Source: Clostridia bacterium
GTDB lineage: Bacteria; Bacillota; Clostridia; Oscillospirales; CAG-272
DNA: 64,000 bases
Assembly: GCA_017503325.1 (NCBI GenBank)
Contig: JAFVTI010000035.1
Coordinates: 62,001 to 126,000, forward strand
Reading direction: 5' to 3'
In this document: positions 1 through 8,442 of the stretch, one piece after another
Position numbering within the stretch: the first letter of the stretch is position 1
How the letters are laid out: every line of letters starts with the position of its first letter
Position numbers and translations under genes: made by a program
The notes under the pieces: model-generated
Database searches by the model: none
What the model was told of the DNA's origin: nothing
The model's input: only the letters and a program-made list of their open reading frames with translations

Positions 1-2
1 CC

Positions 3-2027
3 CAAGAACCTACCCCGGAGGATACTACCGTGACCGATGAAACCATCACCTCTGCTGAGACCGAACCCGAAATCGAGCTTTTCAAGCCCGATCCCGAACG
101 CGCTGTCCCCAAGTACGACGCTTTGATGAGCAACCTGGATGCCTTCCCCCTGTGCTTTAAGTACGGTAAGACCGAGTACAACGGTTTTGCGGGCTTTGCC
201 TTGGAGTCCGAGAATTATGAGAACGTGGATCGCGGTGTGAAGTCCACCCTGGTGCTGCGCCATCCCGAGATCCCCGCCGCCTTCAAGCTGGTGGCTACGG
301 TCTACCCACAGGAGTCCGCCTACGAGTACGTGGTCTATATCACCAATGACGGACAGACAAATACCGAGATCATCTCCGACCTTTGCTTTTCCATTCGGTT
401 TGAAGGCGAGAATCCCGTGATCAGCGGCATCAATGGTGATGCAGGCGGTGTCAATTATACTCCCTACGAGCATGATCTGTCCTCCCGCTCCCGCTATAAA
501 GATCGTTCCACCTCGGGACGTCCCTCCCACGGTGTGTTCCCCTACTACAACCTTTCCTATGGCAACGGCGGCACCTTCATCGCAATCGGCTGGCCGGGTA
601 CCTGGTACGCGAATTACAGCTACAATAAATCCGCCAAGGTGACCACCCTGGAGGCAGGCCAAGGTGACGTCGCTACCTACATTGCCCCCGGTGAGACCCT
701 CCGCACCCCTCTCATGGGCTTTGTGGAGTATGAGGGTGTGGATGCCGACGAGCAGGCCAATATGTGGCGTCGCTACTACATCAACGATGTCATGCGCAAG
801 ATCGACGGCGAGTTGACCCCTACCTATGTGGGCGTAGCCAATATGTCTCAGGGTATGACCACCAAAAAGGAGCTGCTCATGCTGAACGCCTACAAGGCTC
901 ACGGCATTGTTCCTGATGTCATATGGATGGATGCGGGCTGGTATACGGGTGCTGACGGTGAGTCCGTCGCCTGGTCCCAGACCGGCTCCATGGACATCGA
1001 CTATACACGATTCCCCGACGGCATGGCATCCATCGGTGAGTTTGCCGAGAAGAACGACGCCATGTTCCTCCTCTGGTTCGAGCCGGAAAATATGAGACTG
1101 GACACCGAGGCGTTCCTCGCCGGTCAGGAGGGCTTCAAGGAGGAATGGCTGCTGTCTACCGTGGCAGAAGGAAGCTGGCTCCAAAGTCGCATCATCAACC
1201 TTGGCGATCCCGAGTGCCGTGAGTGGATCTTTGCCAAGATCAGCAAGGTCATCGAAACTGCGGGTGTCACGGGCTACCGTCAGGACTTTAACAACGATCC
1301 CGCCCCCGCTTGGGCAGCCGCCGACGAAAGCGACCGCAAGGGCATGACCGAAAACCAGTACGTCCAGGGCTATCTGGCTCTGTGGGATGCCATCATTGAG
1401 AAGTACGGCATCTTTATTGATTCCTGCGCCTCGGGCGGCGGCCGCAACGATCTGGAATCCATGAAGCGCGGCGTTCCCCTCCATTACACCGACTGGTTTG
1501 ATGGCAACCACGAGGACTATGACATGAAGGGCAAGAATACCCAAGTCCTCTTTAAGTGGTTCCCCTATTTCAAGAACGAGGTCTACCAGAACAGCCTCTA
1601 TAAGCTCCGCATGAACTATGCGCCCTTCTGCTTGCTCAAGGTGGAGTCCGCGCTGGATAAGGATACCGATTGGGGGCTTCTCAAGCAGGCATACGACGAG
1701 TACGACCTCATCCGCAAGTACTTCTATGGCAATTACTACACCCTCACAGAGTGGACGGCGAACGCCGACCGCTGGGACGGACGGATGTTCTTTGATCCCG
1801 AGCTGGACGAGGGCTTCGCCTCCATCGCTTGCCAGGAGACATCCTCCAAGCTGACCAATACGATTTGCCTCAAGGGTCTTGATCCCGAGAAGCAGTATCA
1901 CATCACAGACTTTGACGGGCTCGTGGATGTGACGGCGAAGGGCGCAGATCTTATGGAGCATGGAATTACCGTGACGGTACCCGAGCAGCCTTATGCGGTT
2001 ATTCTGCTGATCAAGCCTGCTCAATAA
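3..2027 (+). CDS. GH36-type alpha-galactosidase, 5' end cut by window edge
   Basis: Clan-D retaining glycoside hydrolase that should release terminal alpha-galactose. Counting from the in-frame GTG at 30, the barrel motifs are IWMDAGWY (~298-305), LWFEPENM (~348-355), GYRQDFNND (~415-423, Asp419 the likely nucleophile), DSCASGGGRNDLE (~464-476) and HYTDWFDG (~485-492, Asp488 the likely acid/base). An N-terminal beta-sandwich precedes the barrel. The frame stays open through GTG30 to the left edge, and residues before it (QEPTPEDTT) continue the Thr/Glu/Pro-rich stretch TDETITSAETEPE. That composition is a linker, like those behind lipoprotein signals elsewhere in the window, so the real start probably lies outside and the enzyme is probably exported or surface-anchored (inference). 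A GGAG at 17-20 could serve GTG30, so a cytoplasmic form remains possible. The family assignment is firm; the exact substrate is not. Confidence 0.85.
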   Translation, partial: QEPTPEDTTVTDETITSAETEPEIELFKPDPERAVPKYDALMSNLDAFPLCFKYGKTEYNGFAGFALESENYENVDRGVKSTLVLRHPEIPAAFKLVATVYPQESAYEYVVYITNDGQTNTEIISDLCFSIRFEGENPVISGINGDAGGVNYTPYEHDLSSRSRYKDRSTSGRPSHGVFPYYNLSYGNGGTFIAIGWPGTWYANYSYNKSAKVTTLEAGQGDVATYIAPGETLRTPLMGFVEYEGVDADEQANMWRRYYINDVMRKIDGELTPTYVGVANMSQGMTTKKELLMLNAYKAHGIVPDVIWMDAGWYTGADGESVAWSQTGSMDIDYTRFPDGMASIGEFAEKNDAMFLLWFEPENMRLDTEAFLAGQEGFKEEWLLSTVAEGSWLQSRIINLGDPECREWIFAKISKVIETAGVTGYRQDFNNDPAPAWAAADESDRKGMTENQYVQGYLALWDAIIEKYGIFIDSCASGGGRNDLESMKRGVPLHYTDWFDGNHEDYDMKGKNTQVLFKWFPYFKNEVYQNSLYKLRMNYAPFCLLKVESALDKDTDWGLLKQAYDEYDLIRKYFYGNYYTLTEWTANADRWDGRMFFDPELDEGFASIACQETSSKLTNTICLKGLDPEKQYHITDFDGLVDVTAKGADLMEHGITVTVPEQPYAVILLIKPAQ

Positions 2028-2046
2028 GCGAAGCGCATATACGCAT

Positions 2047-2590
2047 AGCCGAACGGGAGTCGAACCAAATTGGTTTTGACGTGCAGATTTGTCCGATCCC
2101 TTCATCTTTTCCCTTGGACATATTGCCTATATGCCCTGCGGGAAAAGCTTTTGGGCTCAAAAAAATCTGCTGCGTCAAAACTGCTTGCACCCGCCGGCGA
2201 ATGAATTTTTGATAGATTTTGGGGCGATTTTGCGAAGTAGCATAACCGAAGAAAGTCAAATCCATACGGTTTTGAGTGACAAATATCCGCATTTGCTGCA
2301 GATAAAATTCTCGCAATATGATATATTGGTTCGCATTTTCTCTTTGCATCTGCATAATATTTGCTCACTCAAAACTGCGAAGCACCCTCCGGCGTTGCAA
2401 TTTTTGATGGATTTTGTCGAAGCAAGATACGCATCTTGCAAGGCGAGTTTCGGCACAAGACACGAAAATTGCTCGTCGCAGGGCGTATGATTTGACTTTC
2501 TTCGGTTATGACCATCTTGCGAGTGAAAGCGCGCCGAAAGATGCGAAAATGCATCGTCGTCGGGCAATTCGGTTCGATTCCCGTTCGGCT
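2047..2590. repeat. tRNA-arm-ended palindromic element, nested pair (copy A)
   Basis: Fills most of the gap after the GH36 gene, starting 19 nt past its stop. Outer arms are AGCCGAACGGGAGTCGAACC (2047-2066) and its complement at 2571-2590 with one mismatch. A second element is nested inside at 2241-2510, with its own perfect arms ATAACCGAAGAAAGTCAAAT (2242-2261) and 2490-2509. Each copy contains a long internal hairpin: 2073-2090 pairs with 2163-2181 in the outer copy and 2269-2279 pairs with 2365-2375 in the inner one. Without the insert the outer copy is about 274 bp, close to the 279-bp copy at 46252. There is no credible ORF. Confidence 0.85.
2241..2510. repeat. inner nested copy of the palindromic element
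   Basis: A 270-bp diverged copy of the outer element, inserted near the tip of the outer copy's right-hand hairpin. Its arms aligned with the outer arms share CCGAA and the following GGTTTTGA, but the central bases differ on both sides in a matching way. Internal stems also differ: GTTTTGAGTGA at 2269-2279 with TCACTCAAAAC at 2365-2375, where the outer copy has GTTTTGACG with CGTCAAAAC. Confidence 0.75.
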
Positions 2591-2624
2591 AACTCTTTTA
2601 CTTTTGTAATAACAGTTAACTAAT

Positions 2625-2679
2625 GGGAGCCTCTAAATATTCTGCCGATTCGCTGTGCGCAGAATATTCAGAGGCTCCC
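2625..2679 (-). terminator. 21-bp stem hairpin beyond the hydrolase gene
   Basis: Arms 2625-2645 and 2659-2679 pair at 20 of 21 positions around a 13-nt loop. It lies 40 nt past the 3' end of the minus-strand hydrolase at 2720. No U-run follows on either strand, so it is a strong hairpin and only a tentative terminator. Confidence 0.4.
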
Positions 2680-2719
2680 TTATGTATATACAATGGTATG
2701 TTCATCGACAATGAAAACA

Positions 2720-3445
2720 TCAACCATATGTTTTTACTAAATCTATTATGAATTTGCAGTATTCCGTAAACGCATCCGGATGGCTTTCAATATCGCAGTG
2801 ATTCATTCCTTCCTCGATGCGAAGTGTATAGGATAACTTCTCTTTTTCCATTTTCTCAATCAGTGGCGGCATATGATTCTCGGTGAAGTAAGAATCGTTT
2901 CCTCCATAAACGAAATAATACGGAATTTTCGGCATAAGCTCACAAAAATCCACCGGAGAATACCGTTTCATAACGGATAAAAGATCCTCATCCTCTTCGA
3001 TATGAGCCGAAAGTATCGCGCGTCTGAAATCCGGTATGTCGGAAAATACTCTTTTCATATCCGTAACGGCACAGTTGACAGCGCAGCCTACAGCTTTTCT
3101 TTTTCCGTACACAAGATAATTCAAAGCGGTAAGCCCACCCATACTTCCTCCGCTTACGATAAGCGGAATGTTTTCATAGGCTCCGAGTCTTTCGTAAACC
3201 GCATCAATCACCTGCTCATTAAATTCGCTCGAATTTTTACTCATCCACGCCCAGACGCTATAGTAAGGAAACACCCAGGCAATTCCCGCTTCTCCTAAAG
3301 TCTTGGCGATTTTGGGGCTCTCTTGATACATAGTCGCATCGGTGTATCCGTGAAAGCAAACGCATATAGCACGGAGAGGGGATACGAGAGTATCTTGGTT
3401 CAAAAAAGCATAATCGTATAAATTATCTTTGTTTATGTACTTCAT
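2720..3445 (-). CDS. alpha/beta-hydrolase (serine esterase/peptidase-like)
   Basis: A 241-aa single-domain alpha/beta-hydrolase, probably cytoplasmic since no signal peptide is seen. The oxyanion region is CVCFHGYTD (~29-37), the nucleophile elbow is SGGSMGG (~98-104, Ser101), the acid is in YGGNDSYF (~175-182) and the histidine is in EGMNHCDIE (~212-220). Known relatives include dienelactone-hydrolase and prolyl-oligopeptidase-like esterases; the substrate cannot be read from sequence. The ATG has GGAG 10 nt upstream, and a promoter (TTTACA-17-TATAAT) lies at 3478-3506. The gene is convergent to the GH36 gene and stands alone. Its codons are visibly AT-richer than the neighbouring glycosidase genes, which may mean separate acquisition (visual impression, not measured). 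Confidence 0.75.
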   Translation of the reverse strand: MKYINKDNLYDYAFLNQDTLVSPLRAICVCFHGYTDATMYQESPKIAKTLGEAGIAWVFPYYSVWAWMSKNSSEFNEQVIDAVYERLGAYENIPLIVSGGSMGGLTALNYLVYGKRKAVGCAVNCAVTDMKRVFSDIPDFRRAILSAHIEEDEDLLSVMKRYSPVDFCELMPKIPYYFVYGGNDSYFTENHMPPLIEKMEKEKLSYTLRIEEGMNHCDIESHPDAFTEYCKFIIDLVKTYG

Positions 3446-3477
3446 AAAACTTGCTCCATCATAATTTTGACTTTTTT

Positions 3478-3506
3478 ATTATAGCATAAAAATCGGTTTT
3501 TGTAAA
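3478..3506 (-). promoter_or_regulatory. promoter of the alpha/beta-hydrolase gene
   Basis: Minus strand TTTACA, 17-nt spacer, TATAAT, with a TGC extended -10. The -10 box ends 33 nt before the start codon. Confidence 0.75.
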
Positions 3507-3533
3507 GGTAAAAAAAACAGGAGCACGGAGAGT

Positions 3534-3569
3534 AGCCGAACGGGAATCGAACCGAATTGCCGTTCGGCT
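3534..3569. repeat. solo end of the palindromic element
   Basis: 36 bp. The first 28 bases are the reverse complement of the right end of copy A (AGCCGAACGGGAATCGAACC, then GAATTGCC), closed directly by GTTCGGCT. It looks like an element whose interior has been lost. Confidence 0.6.
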
Positions 3570-3794
3570 AGCCCTTGAAATGGATCCACAAAAACTGCCA
3601 GGCAGAGGATCGGCTGCAGTAACCAATGTTTGCGCTTGCGAGCAACATCAAACTTATTAGCATATATCATGTACAAGAAATTTGGGAGTAATAAAGATAT
3701 TCATGACAATTTGCTTCCTTGGAAAGCATTGAGTGGCGATTTAACGGAATTTTCAGAAGTGCGTAACAAGTGGATTTATGCATGATGTAAAAAC
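3570..3794. other. AT-rich intergenic DNA, nothing recognised
   Basis: Between the solo element end and the tandem hairpins there is AT-rich sequence. The short reading frame crossing it has no ribosome site and no recognisable protein features. Confidence 0.5.
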
Positions 3795-3823
3795 AAAAGG
3801 TGGCAGAACCTCTGCCACCTTTT
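3795..3823 (-). terminator. perfect 13-bp hairpin behind tRNA-Glu
   Basis: Arms 3795-3807 and 3811-3823 pair perfectly around a 3-nt loop. On the minus strand TTTTGTTTTTAC follows, so it can back up the terminator nearer the tRNA. Confidence 0.5.
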
Positions 3824-3862
3824 GCCCATACAAATATTAAACTCATAAAGAATAATTATAGT

Positions 3863-3910
3863 AAAAAACAAATCCGAACCAATTTCGATTTACGAAATAG
3901 TTCGGATTTG
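3863..3910 (-). terminator. intrinsic terminator of tRNA-Glu
   Basis: On the minus strand CAAATCCGAAC (3910-3900) pairs perfectly with 3879-3869 and six Ts follow. It starts 8 nt after the tRNA CCA end. Confidence 0.8.
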
Positions 3911-3917
3911 TTACGTT

Positions 3918-3992
3918 TGGTGACCCGTACGGGAATCGAACCCATGTTTCCAGCGTGAGAGGCTAGCGTCTTGACCGCTTGACCAACGGGCC
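3918..3992 (-). tRNA. tRNA-Glu (anticodon CTC)
   Basis: 75 nt including an encoded CCA. The acceptor strand GGCCCGT pairs with ACGGGTC (one G-U). The D-arm contains GGTCAAGCGGTCAAGAC. The anticodon stem CTAGC/GCTGG encloses the loop CTCTCAC with anticodon CTC, and the T-loop is GGTTCGATTCC. It reads GAG codons. It stands alone between its own promoter (4011-4039) and an intrinsic terminator. Confidence 0.93.
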
Positions 3993-4010
3993 GTCGTTTG
4001 CGACTTGCTT

Positions 4011-4039
4011 ATTATAGCACATTCTTTTTGAAAATGCAA
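4011..4039 (-). promoter_or_regulatory. promoter of tRNA-Glu
   Basis: Minus strand TTGCAT, 17-nt spacer, TATAAT (TGC before the -10), ending 18 nt upstream of the tRNA 5' end. Confidence 0.75.
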
Positions 4040-4182
4040 CCCCTTTTTGAAAAAAAGTTCAAAAAATTTTTCACTTTTTTTCAGGCAGCGTTTTCGGGGG
4101 AAAAATCAATTGAAAATCCTGTTTGAATTGTTCAAAAAGCACGTGTGTTCCCTGTCTTTTTTACTAAATTATCCGCTCTCTC

Positions 4183-4211
4183 TTGCAATTTCAAAAATTA
4201 TCCTTTATAAT
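4183..4211 (+). promoter_or_regulatory. promoter of the GH106-like gene
   Basis: TTGCAA at 4183, 17-nt spacer, TATAAT at 4206. The predicted transcript starts near 4218, so an upstream in-frame start at 4183 would not be on the message. Confidence 0.8.
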
Positions 4212-4251
4212 AAAATCAATGAATTTGATTCTGATATTCAAGGAGGTACAC

Positions 4252-7200
4252 ATGATCTACGACAAAAACAGACAGACCCCCGAGCTTGACCGTGAGCTTT
4301 TCAAAAATCCGACGGCACAATATCGCGGCACGCCCTTCTGGGCCTGGAACTGCGATCTGCAGAAGGATGAGCTTTTGCGTCAGATCGACGTTTTCAAGCA
4401 GATGGGCCTGGGCGGATTCCACATGCATTGCCGCGACGGTATGTCCACCACCTATCTCTCGGACGACTTTATGGACCTGGTCAAGGCCTGCACCGATCAC
4501 GCAGAGAAAAACGAGATGCTGGCGTGGCTGTACGACGAGGACAAGTGGCCCTCCGGCTTTGCGGGCGGCTACGTGACCAAGGATCCCGCCTTCCGTCAGA
4601 GATTCCTTTGCTTTACCAGCAATCCCGGCTATATCACATGTGACAGCTCGGTTCTGATCGCCAAATTTGACGTCGTGCTTGGCGAGGACAAGTGCCTGAA
4701 ATCCTACCGCAAGGTCAAGGACGGCGACCAGATCGAGGGCACGCTTTGGACGGTATGGCGCGAGATCGCAGGCAACTCGCCCTGGTACAACAACCAGTCC
4801 TACGTGGACACGCTCAACAAGGCAGCCATTGAAAAATTCATTGAGGTCACACACGAGCGTTATTTTGAGACCGTGGGCGATCGCTTTGGCTCCACCGTTC
4901 CCGCCATCTTTACCGACGAGCCGCAGTTTATGCGCAAGGGCACGCTCGCCTTTGCAGACAGCAAGCAGGACGTGCACCTGCCCTGGACCGACGACCTGGA
5001 GGACACCTTCAAGGCAGCCTACGGCGACTCCCTGGTGGATCATTTGCCCGAGCTGCTCTGGGATCTCCCGGGTGGCGAGATCTCGCTGACAAGATACCAC
5101 TACCACGACCACGTTTCCGAGCGCTTTGCCAAAGCGTTTGCCGACACCTGCGGCGACTGGTGCGACGCGCACAACATTGCGCTGACCGGCCACATGATGG
5201 AAGAGCCTACCCTGCACTCCCAGACCGCTGCGATCGGCGACTGTATGCGCTCTTACCGCGCGTTCGGCATTCCCGGCATTGATATGCTGTGCGCAAAATT
5301 TGAATTTACCACCGCAAAGCAATGCCAGTCCTCGGTGCACCAGTACGGTCGTCCCGGCATGATGAGCGAGCTTTACGGCGTGACCGGCTGGGATTTCGAC
5401 TTCCGCGGCCACAAGCTGCACGGCGACTGGCAGGCAGCCCTTGGCGTAACCGTGCGCGTTCAGCACCTTTCCTGGGTCTCCATGAAGGGTACGGCCAAGC
5501 GCGACTATCCTGCATCCATTTCTTATCAGTCCCCCTGGTACGGCGAATACAGCTACGTGGAGGATCACTTCGGTCGAGTCAATACCGCGCTGACCCGCGG
5601 CACACCGCTGGTCAAGGTAGGCGTTGTGCACCCCGTGGAAAGCTACTGGCTGCATTGGGGGCCCAACGAGCAGACGCAGCTGGTGCGCGACAAGCTGGAC
5701 GGCAACTTCCAAAACGTGACAAGCTGGCTGCTGCGCGGCAATATTGACTTTGACTTTATTTGCGAATCCACGCTGCCCGATCTCTGCCCCGAGGGTGGAA
5801 ATCCCCTGCAGGTGGGCAAGATGGCATACGACGTGGTCATCGTGCCCGAGTGCGAAACGCTGCGTTCGACCACGCTTGCACGCCTGGAGGCCTTCTGCGC
5901 TGCGGGCGGTAAGCTGGTCTTTATGGGTGATGCCCCCAAGTATGAGGACGCAAAGCCCTCCGTGCGCGGCAAGCAGCTGTTCGATCAGGCTGAACAGATC
6001 GCCTTCTCGCGCGGCGCGTTGCTTGAGGCGCTTTACGACGACCGCACGGTCGAGATCCGAAATTTCAACGGTGCGTACACCGACAATCTGATCCACCAGA
6101 TCAGACGCGATACCAATGGCGTATGGCTGTTCATCTCGCATTGCACCGAGCCCTACAACAAGGACGTTGCCCGCTCTCAGGGCATCCACGTCTACATCAA
6201 GGGAAAATACAAGGCACAGCTGTGGGATACCGTCACGGGCGAGATCAAGCCCGTCCGCTACAGCAATCGCACGGGCGGCAAAACGCACGTGATCATGAAA
6301 CTGCACGACTACGACTCGGCACTTCTCTACCTTGAGGATACGGACGAAGACAGCGGCTACGAGCCCGCCCCCGAGGCAGCTCCCACACCGATCAGCATCG
6401 TTCGCATGAACGTGGGCTACGGTGCATGGGCCGAGCAAGGTGCCTCTACCGATCCCGTGGCATGCGTCCCTGCTACCGTTTCCTACACCTTGAGCGAGCC
6501 CAACGTGCTGCTCTTGGACACCGCAAGATACGCGCTGGACGGCGAGGAGCTTGCAGGTCCCGAGGAGATCTTGCGCATCGACGCGGCCGTGCGCCGCAGA
6601 CTTGGCTTCCCTGCCGGCAAGGCACAGCCCTGGGTGATCGAAAACAAGCCTGCAGAGCATACTGTGACGCTGGAATACACCATTCACAGCGAAATTGACT
6701 ACGAGCAGCCTTATCTTGCGCTGGAGGAGGCAGATCTTGCAAAGATCGAATGGAACGGGCATCCCGTTTGCGCAAAACCGGAGGGCTATTACGTGGACCT
6801 CTCGATCAAAAAGGTGGCGCTGCCGCCTCTTTGCAAGGGCGAGAACACCTTGCGCGTGACCATTCCCTTTGCAGAGCGCTCCAATTGCGAGGCGATGTAT
6901 CTGCTTGGTATGTTCGGCGTCAAGGTCGCGGGCAGACAGCTGACGGTCACCGCCCTTCCCGAAACGCTCGGATTCTCGGATCTGACCTATCAAGGCCTGC
7001 CCTTCTACGGCGGTGCGGTCTCCTACCACATCCCCGTAGCGTGCGAGCAGGATTGGGAGGCAATCATCCGCGTACCGCACTACACAGCAGCCGTCAACAC
7101 AGTCGAGGTGGACGGAGAAAAGCGCGCCGTGATCGCTTATCCCCCCTACGTAGCTGACCTTGGCAAGCTTTCCGCAGGCAAGCACACGATCAGCGTGACC

Positions 7201-7365
7201 TCCTACATCTCGCGCCGCAACTGCTTTGGCGACGTTCACAACGCCGACGAAACCTTCTTCTGGCAAGGCCCCTCTGCCTGGGTTACCAGCGGCAGCGAAT
7301 GGACCTACGAATACCGCCTGCGCCGCACCGGCGTGCTCTCTACACCCGAGATTCTTAAAAAATAA
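4252..7365 (+). CDS. GH106-like giant glycoside hydrolase (alpha-L-rhamnosidase superfamily)
   Basis: A 1037-aa protein without an evident signal peptide. The N-terminal signature FWAWNCDLQKDEL (~25-37), GGFHMHCRDGM (~50-60) and LAWLYDEDKWPSGFAGG (~87-103) is typical of the GH106/'glycosyl hydrolase' family, whose characterised members remove alpha-L-rhamnose from plant pectin side chains and glycosides. Further barrel motifs are FTDEPQFMR and TGHMMEEPTL, supplying acidic residues for catalysis. The C-terminal third is a beta-sandwich resembling GH2 sugar-binding domains (VEVDGEKRAVIAYPPYVADL). ATG4252 is chosen because AAGGAGGT sits just upstream and the promoter's -10 ends at 4211. It is followed by a terminator and separately promoted membrane and lipoprotein genes. 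Substrate specificity within the superfamily is inferred, not shown. Confidence 0.8.
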   Translation: MIYDKNRQTPELDRELFKNPTAQYRGTPFWAWNCDLQKDELLRQIDVFKQMGLGGFHMHCRDGMSTTYLSDDFMDLVKACTDHAEKNEMLAWLYDEDKWPSGFAGGYVTKDPAFRQRFLCFTSNPGYITCDSSVLIAKFDVVLGEDKCLKSYRKVKDGDQIEGTLWTVWREIAGNSPWYNNQSYVDTLNKAAIEKFIEVTHERYFETVGDRFGSTVPAIFTDEPQFMRKGTLAFADSKQDVHLPWTDDLEDTFKAAYGDSLVDHLPELLWDLPGGEISLTRYHYHDHVSERFAKAFADTCGDWCDAHNIALTGHMMEEPTLHSQTAAIGDCMRSYRAFGIPGIDMLCAKFEFTTAKQCQSSVHQYGRPGMMSELYGVTGWDFDFRGHKLHGDWQAALGVTVRVQHLSWVSMKGTAKRDYPASISYQSPWYGEYSYVEDHFGRVNTALTRGTPLVKVGVVHPVESYWLHWGPNEQTQLVRDKLDGNFQNVTSWLLRGNIDFDFICESTLPDLCPEGGNPLQVGKMAYDVVIVPECETLRSTTLARLEAFCAAGGKLVFMGDAPKYEDAKPSVRGKQLFDQAEQIAFSRGALLEALYDDRTVEIRNFNGAYTDNLIHQIRRDTNGVWLFISHCTEPYNKDVARSQGIHVYIKGKYKAQLWDTVTGEIKPVRYSNRTGGKTHVIMKLHDYDSALLYLEDTDEDSGYEPAPEAAPTPISIVRMNVGYGAWAEQGASTDPVACVPATVSYTLSEPNVLLLDTARYALDGEELAGPEEILRIDAAVRRRLGFPAGKAQPWVIENKPAEHTVTLEYTIHSEIDYEQPYLALEEADLAKIEWNGHPVCAKPEGYYVDLSIKKVALPPLCKGENTLRVTIPFAERSNCEAMYLLGMFGVKVAGRQLTVTALPETLGFSDLTYQGLPFYGGAVSYHIPVACEQDWEAIIRVPHYTAAVNTVEVDGEKRAVIAYPPYVADLGKLSAGKHTISVTSYISRRNCFGDVHNADETFFWQGPSAWVTSGSEWTYEYRLRRTGVLSTPEILKK

Positions 7366-7380
7366 TATCGCATGACCCAT

Positions 7381-7424
7381 GGGCGGCAAATCTTAATTTT
7401 TATGAAGATTTGCCGCCCTCTCTT
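7381..7424 (+). terminator. terminator after the GH106-like gene
   Basis: Perfect 14-bp stem (7381-7394 with 7405-7418), then TCTCTT. It lies 15 nt past the stop and just before the next promoter. Confidence 0.7.
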
Positions 7425-7451
7425 GACCTAGGAGCCGGCAAAACGTATAAT
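7423..7451 (+). promoter_or_regulatory. promoter of the YwaF-like gene
   Basis: TTGACC, 17-nt spacer, TATAAT. The -10 ends 29 nt upstream of ATG7481. Confidence 0.8.
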
Positions 7452-7480
7452 GGAGTCAGAAATTTTTGCGAGGTCACGTG

Positions 7481-8281
7481 ATGCAAAACTTACTGTATAC
7501 TCTACAAAACTTCTTTACGCACAAGGACTTTTTGGAGCACTACAATTTGGTCGGCATGCTGTTCTCTCCTCTGCATCTCTGCCTGTCCGCACTTTTGCTG
7601 GTGCTCATCGTCTTTCTTGCCGTCAAGCTGCGCAGGTGCGATCATAAGACCGTGCGCAACATCATGGCGGTGCTGTGGGCGACCATGACGATCTGGGAGA
7701 TTGTCAAGATCACCTGGGAAAGCGTAGGCGGCAATGAGGTAAGCTTTGAGTGGGGCGGTATTCTGCCGCTTTACCCCTGCAGCATCTTTATGTATGCCAT
7801 GCCCTTTGCACTCTGGGGCAACCAATACATGAAAAAGGCTGGCTGCGGATATCTTTGCACGCTGGGTCTTCTGGGCGCAGCCATCAACTTCTTCTACCCC
7901 GCCAACGTGCTCTCCAACTACTCCTGCCTTTCCTTTGCAGGCGCACACACCATGCTTTTCCACGGCGTCATGCTGTTCTGCTGCATGCTCATGCAGACCT
8001 CGGGCTACCACCGCTACACGCACATGAACAAGCCATGGGAAATGCTGCTCCCCGCCATTCCGACCATGATCGTATCCATCCCCGCCAATCTCGTCAACTA
8101 TTCCCCCATCGGCTCGGATTACATGTTTTTCAAGTGCAATTCCTTCTTCCTGCCCGCCGTATTCGGTTGGCTCGAGGACTGGCAATCCACCGTCATTCTG
8201 TACGTGCTCTACCTGCTCTTACCCGTGGTATTCTACCTGCCGGGTATGCTGTATCGGAAAAAGCACGCCAAAACCCTATAA
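7481..8281 (+). CDS. YwaF/TIGR02206-like integral membrane protein
   Basis: A 266-aa polytopic membrane protein with about seven hydrophobic segments: LCLSALLLVLIVFLAV, a segment around ILPLYPCSIFMYAMPFAL, then GYLCTLGLLGAAINF, MLFHGVMLFCCMLM, MLLPAIPTMIVSIPANLV and VILYVLYLLLPVVFYL. Length, topology and the LYPCS/HG signatures match the conserved YwaF family, whose function is unknown. ATG7481 is preferred over the in-frame TTG at 7466 because GCGAGG ends 7 nt before it. It has its own promoter and terminator and lies between two glycan-related genes. A part in sugar or lipid handling would be a guess from context only. Confidence 0.65.
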   Translation: MQNLLYTLQNFFTHKDFLEHYNLVGMLFSPLHLCLSALLLVLIVFLAVKLRRCDHKTVRNIMAVLWATMTIWEIVKITWESVGGNEVSFEWGGILPLYPCSIFMYAMPFALWGNQYMKKAGCGYLCTLGLLGAAINFFYPANVLSNYSCLSFAGAHTMLFHGVMLFCCMLMQTSGYHRYTHMNKPWEMLLPAIPTMIVSIPANLVNYSPIGSDYMFFKCNSFFLPAVFGWLEDWQSTVILYVLYLLLPVVFYLPGMLYRKKHAKTL

Positions 8282-8287
8282 GTATTT

Positions 8288-8319
8288 GCAGCGACCGCAC
8301 ACGGTCGCTGCTTCTTTTT
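8288..8319 (+). terminator. intrinsic terminator after the YwaF-like gene
   Basis: Perfect 10-bp stem 8288-8297/8302-8311 with a CACA loop, followed by TTCTTTTTG. Confidence 0.85.
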
Positions 8320-8379
8320 GCATATTGGCTGAAAAATGCCTTTGGTTTTCATGTAGAACGCCAAAAATACCCAAGATGC

Positions 8380-8409
8380 TTGACTATCCATTACTTTCTA
8401 TGGTAAAAT
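8380..8409 (+). promoter_or_regulatory. promoter of the large lipoprotein gene
   Basis: TTGACT, 18-nt spacer, TAAAAT. The start codon is at 8443. Confidence 0.7.
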
Positions 8410-8442
8410 AAATCAATTCCAAAACAATTGCGAGGTGCAGAG

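Noticed and set aside
2047-2066. tRNA gene or fragment at the element ends
   Set aside because: Only T-arm-like and acceptor-like bases are present. There is no D-arm or anticodon arm at tRNA distance and no CCA, and the opposite strand end is identical, so it is an inverted repeat rather than a tRNA.
2089-2490. ORF of 133 codons and overlapping minus-strand frames inside element A
   Set aside because: They run across palindromic arms that repeat elsewhere without an open frame of the same length; low-complexity composition and no ribosome site.
3479-3676. 65-codon minus-strand frame upstream of the hydrolase
   Set aside because: It overlaps the promoter and the solo element; no ribosome site and no recognisable protein.
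4216-7389. 1057-codon open frame antisense to the GH106-like gene
   Set aside because: It mirrors the real gene exactly, has no ribosome site or known motif, and arises because the sense gene avoids TTA, CTA and TCA codons. The same explanation covers the antisense frames opposite the lipoprotein (9316-11397), fusA (59065-61665), tuf (57470-58966) and metK.
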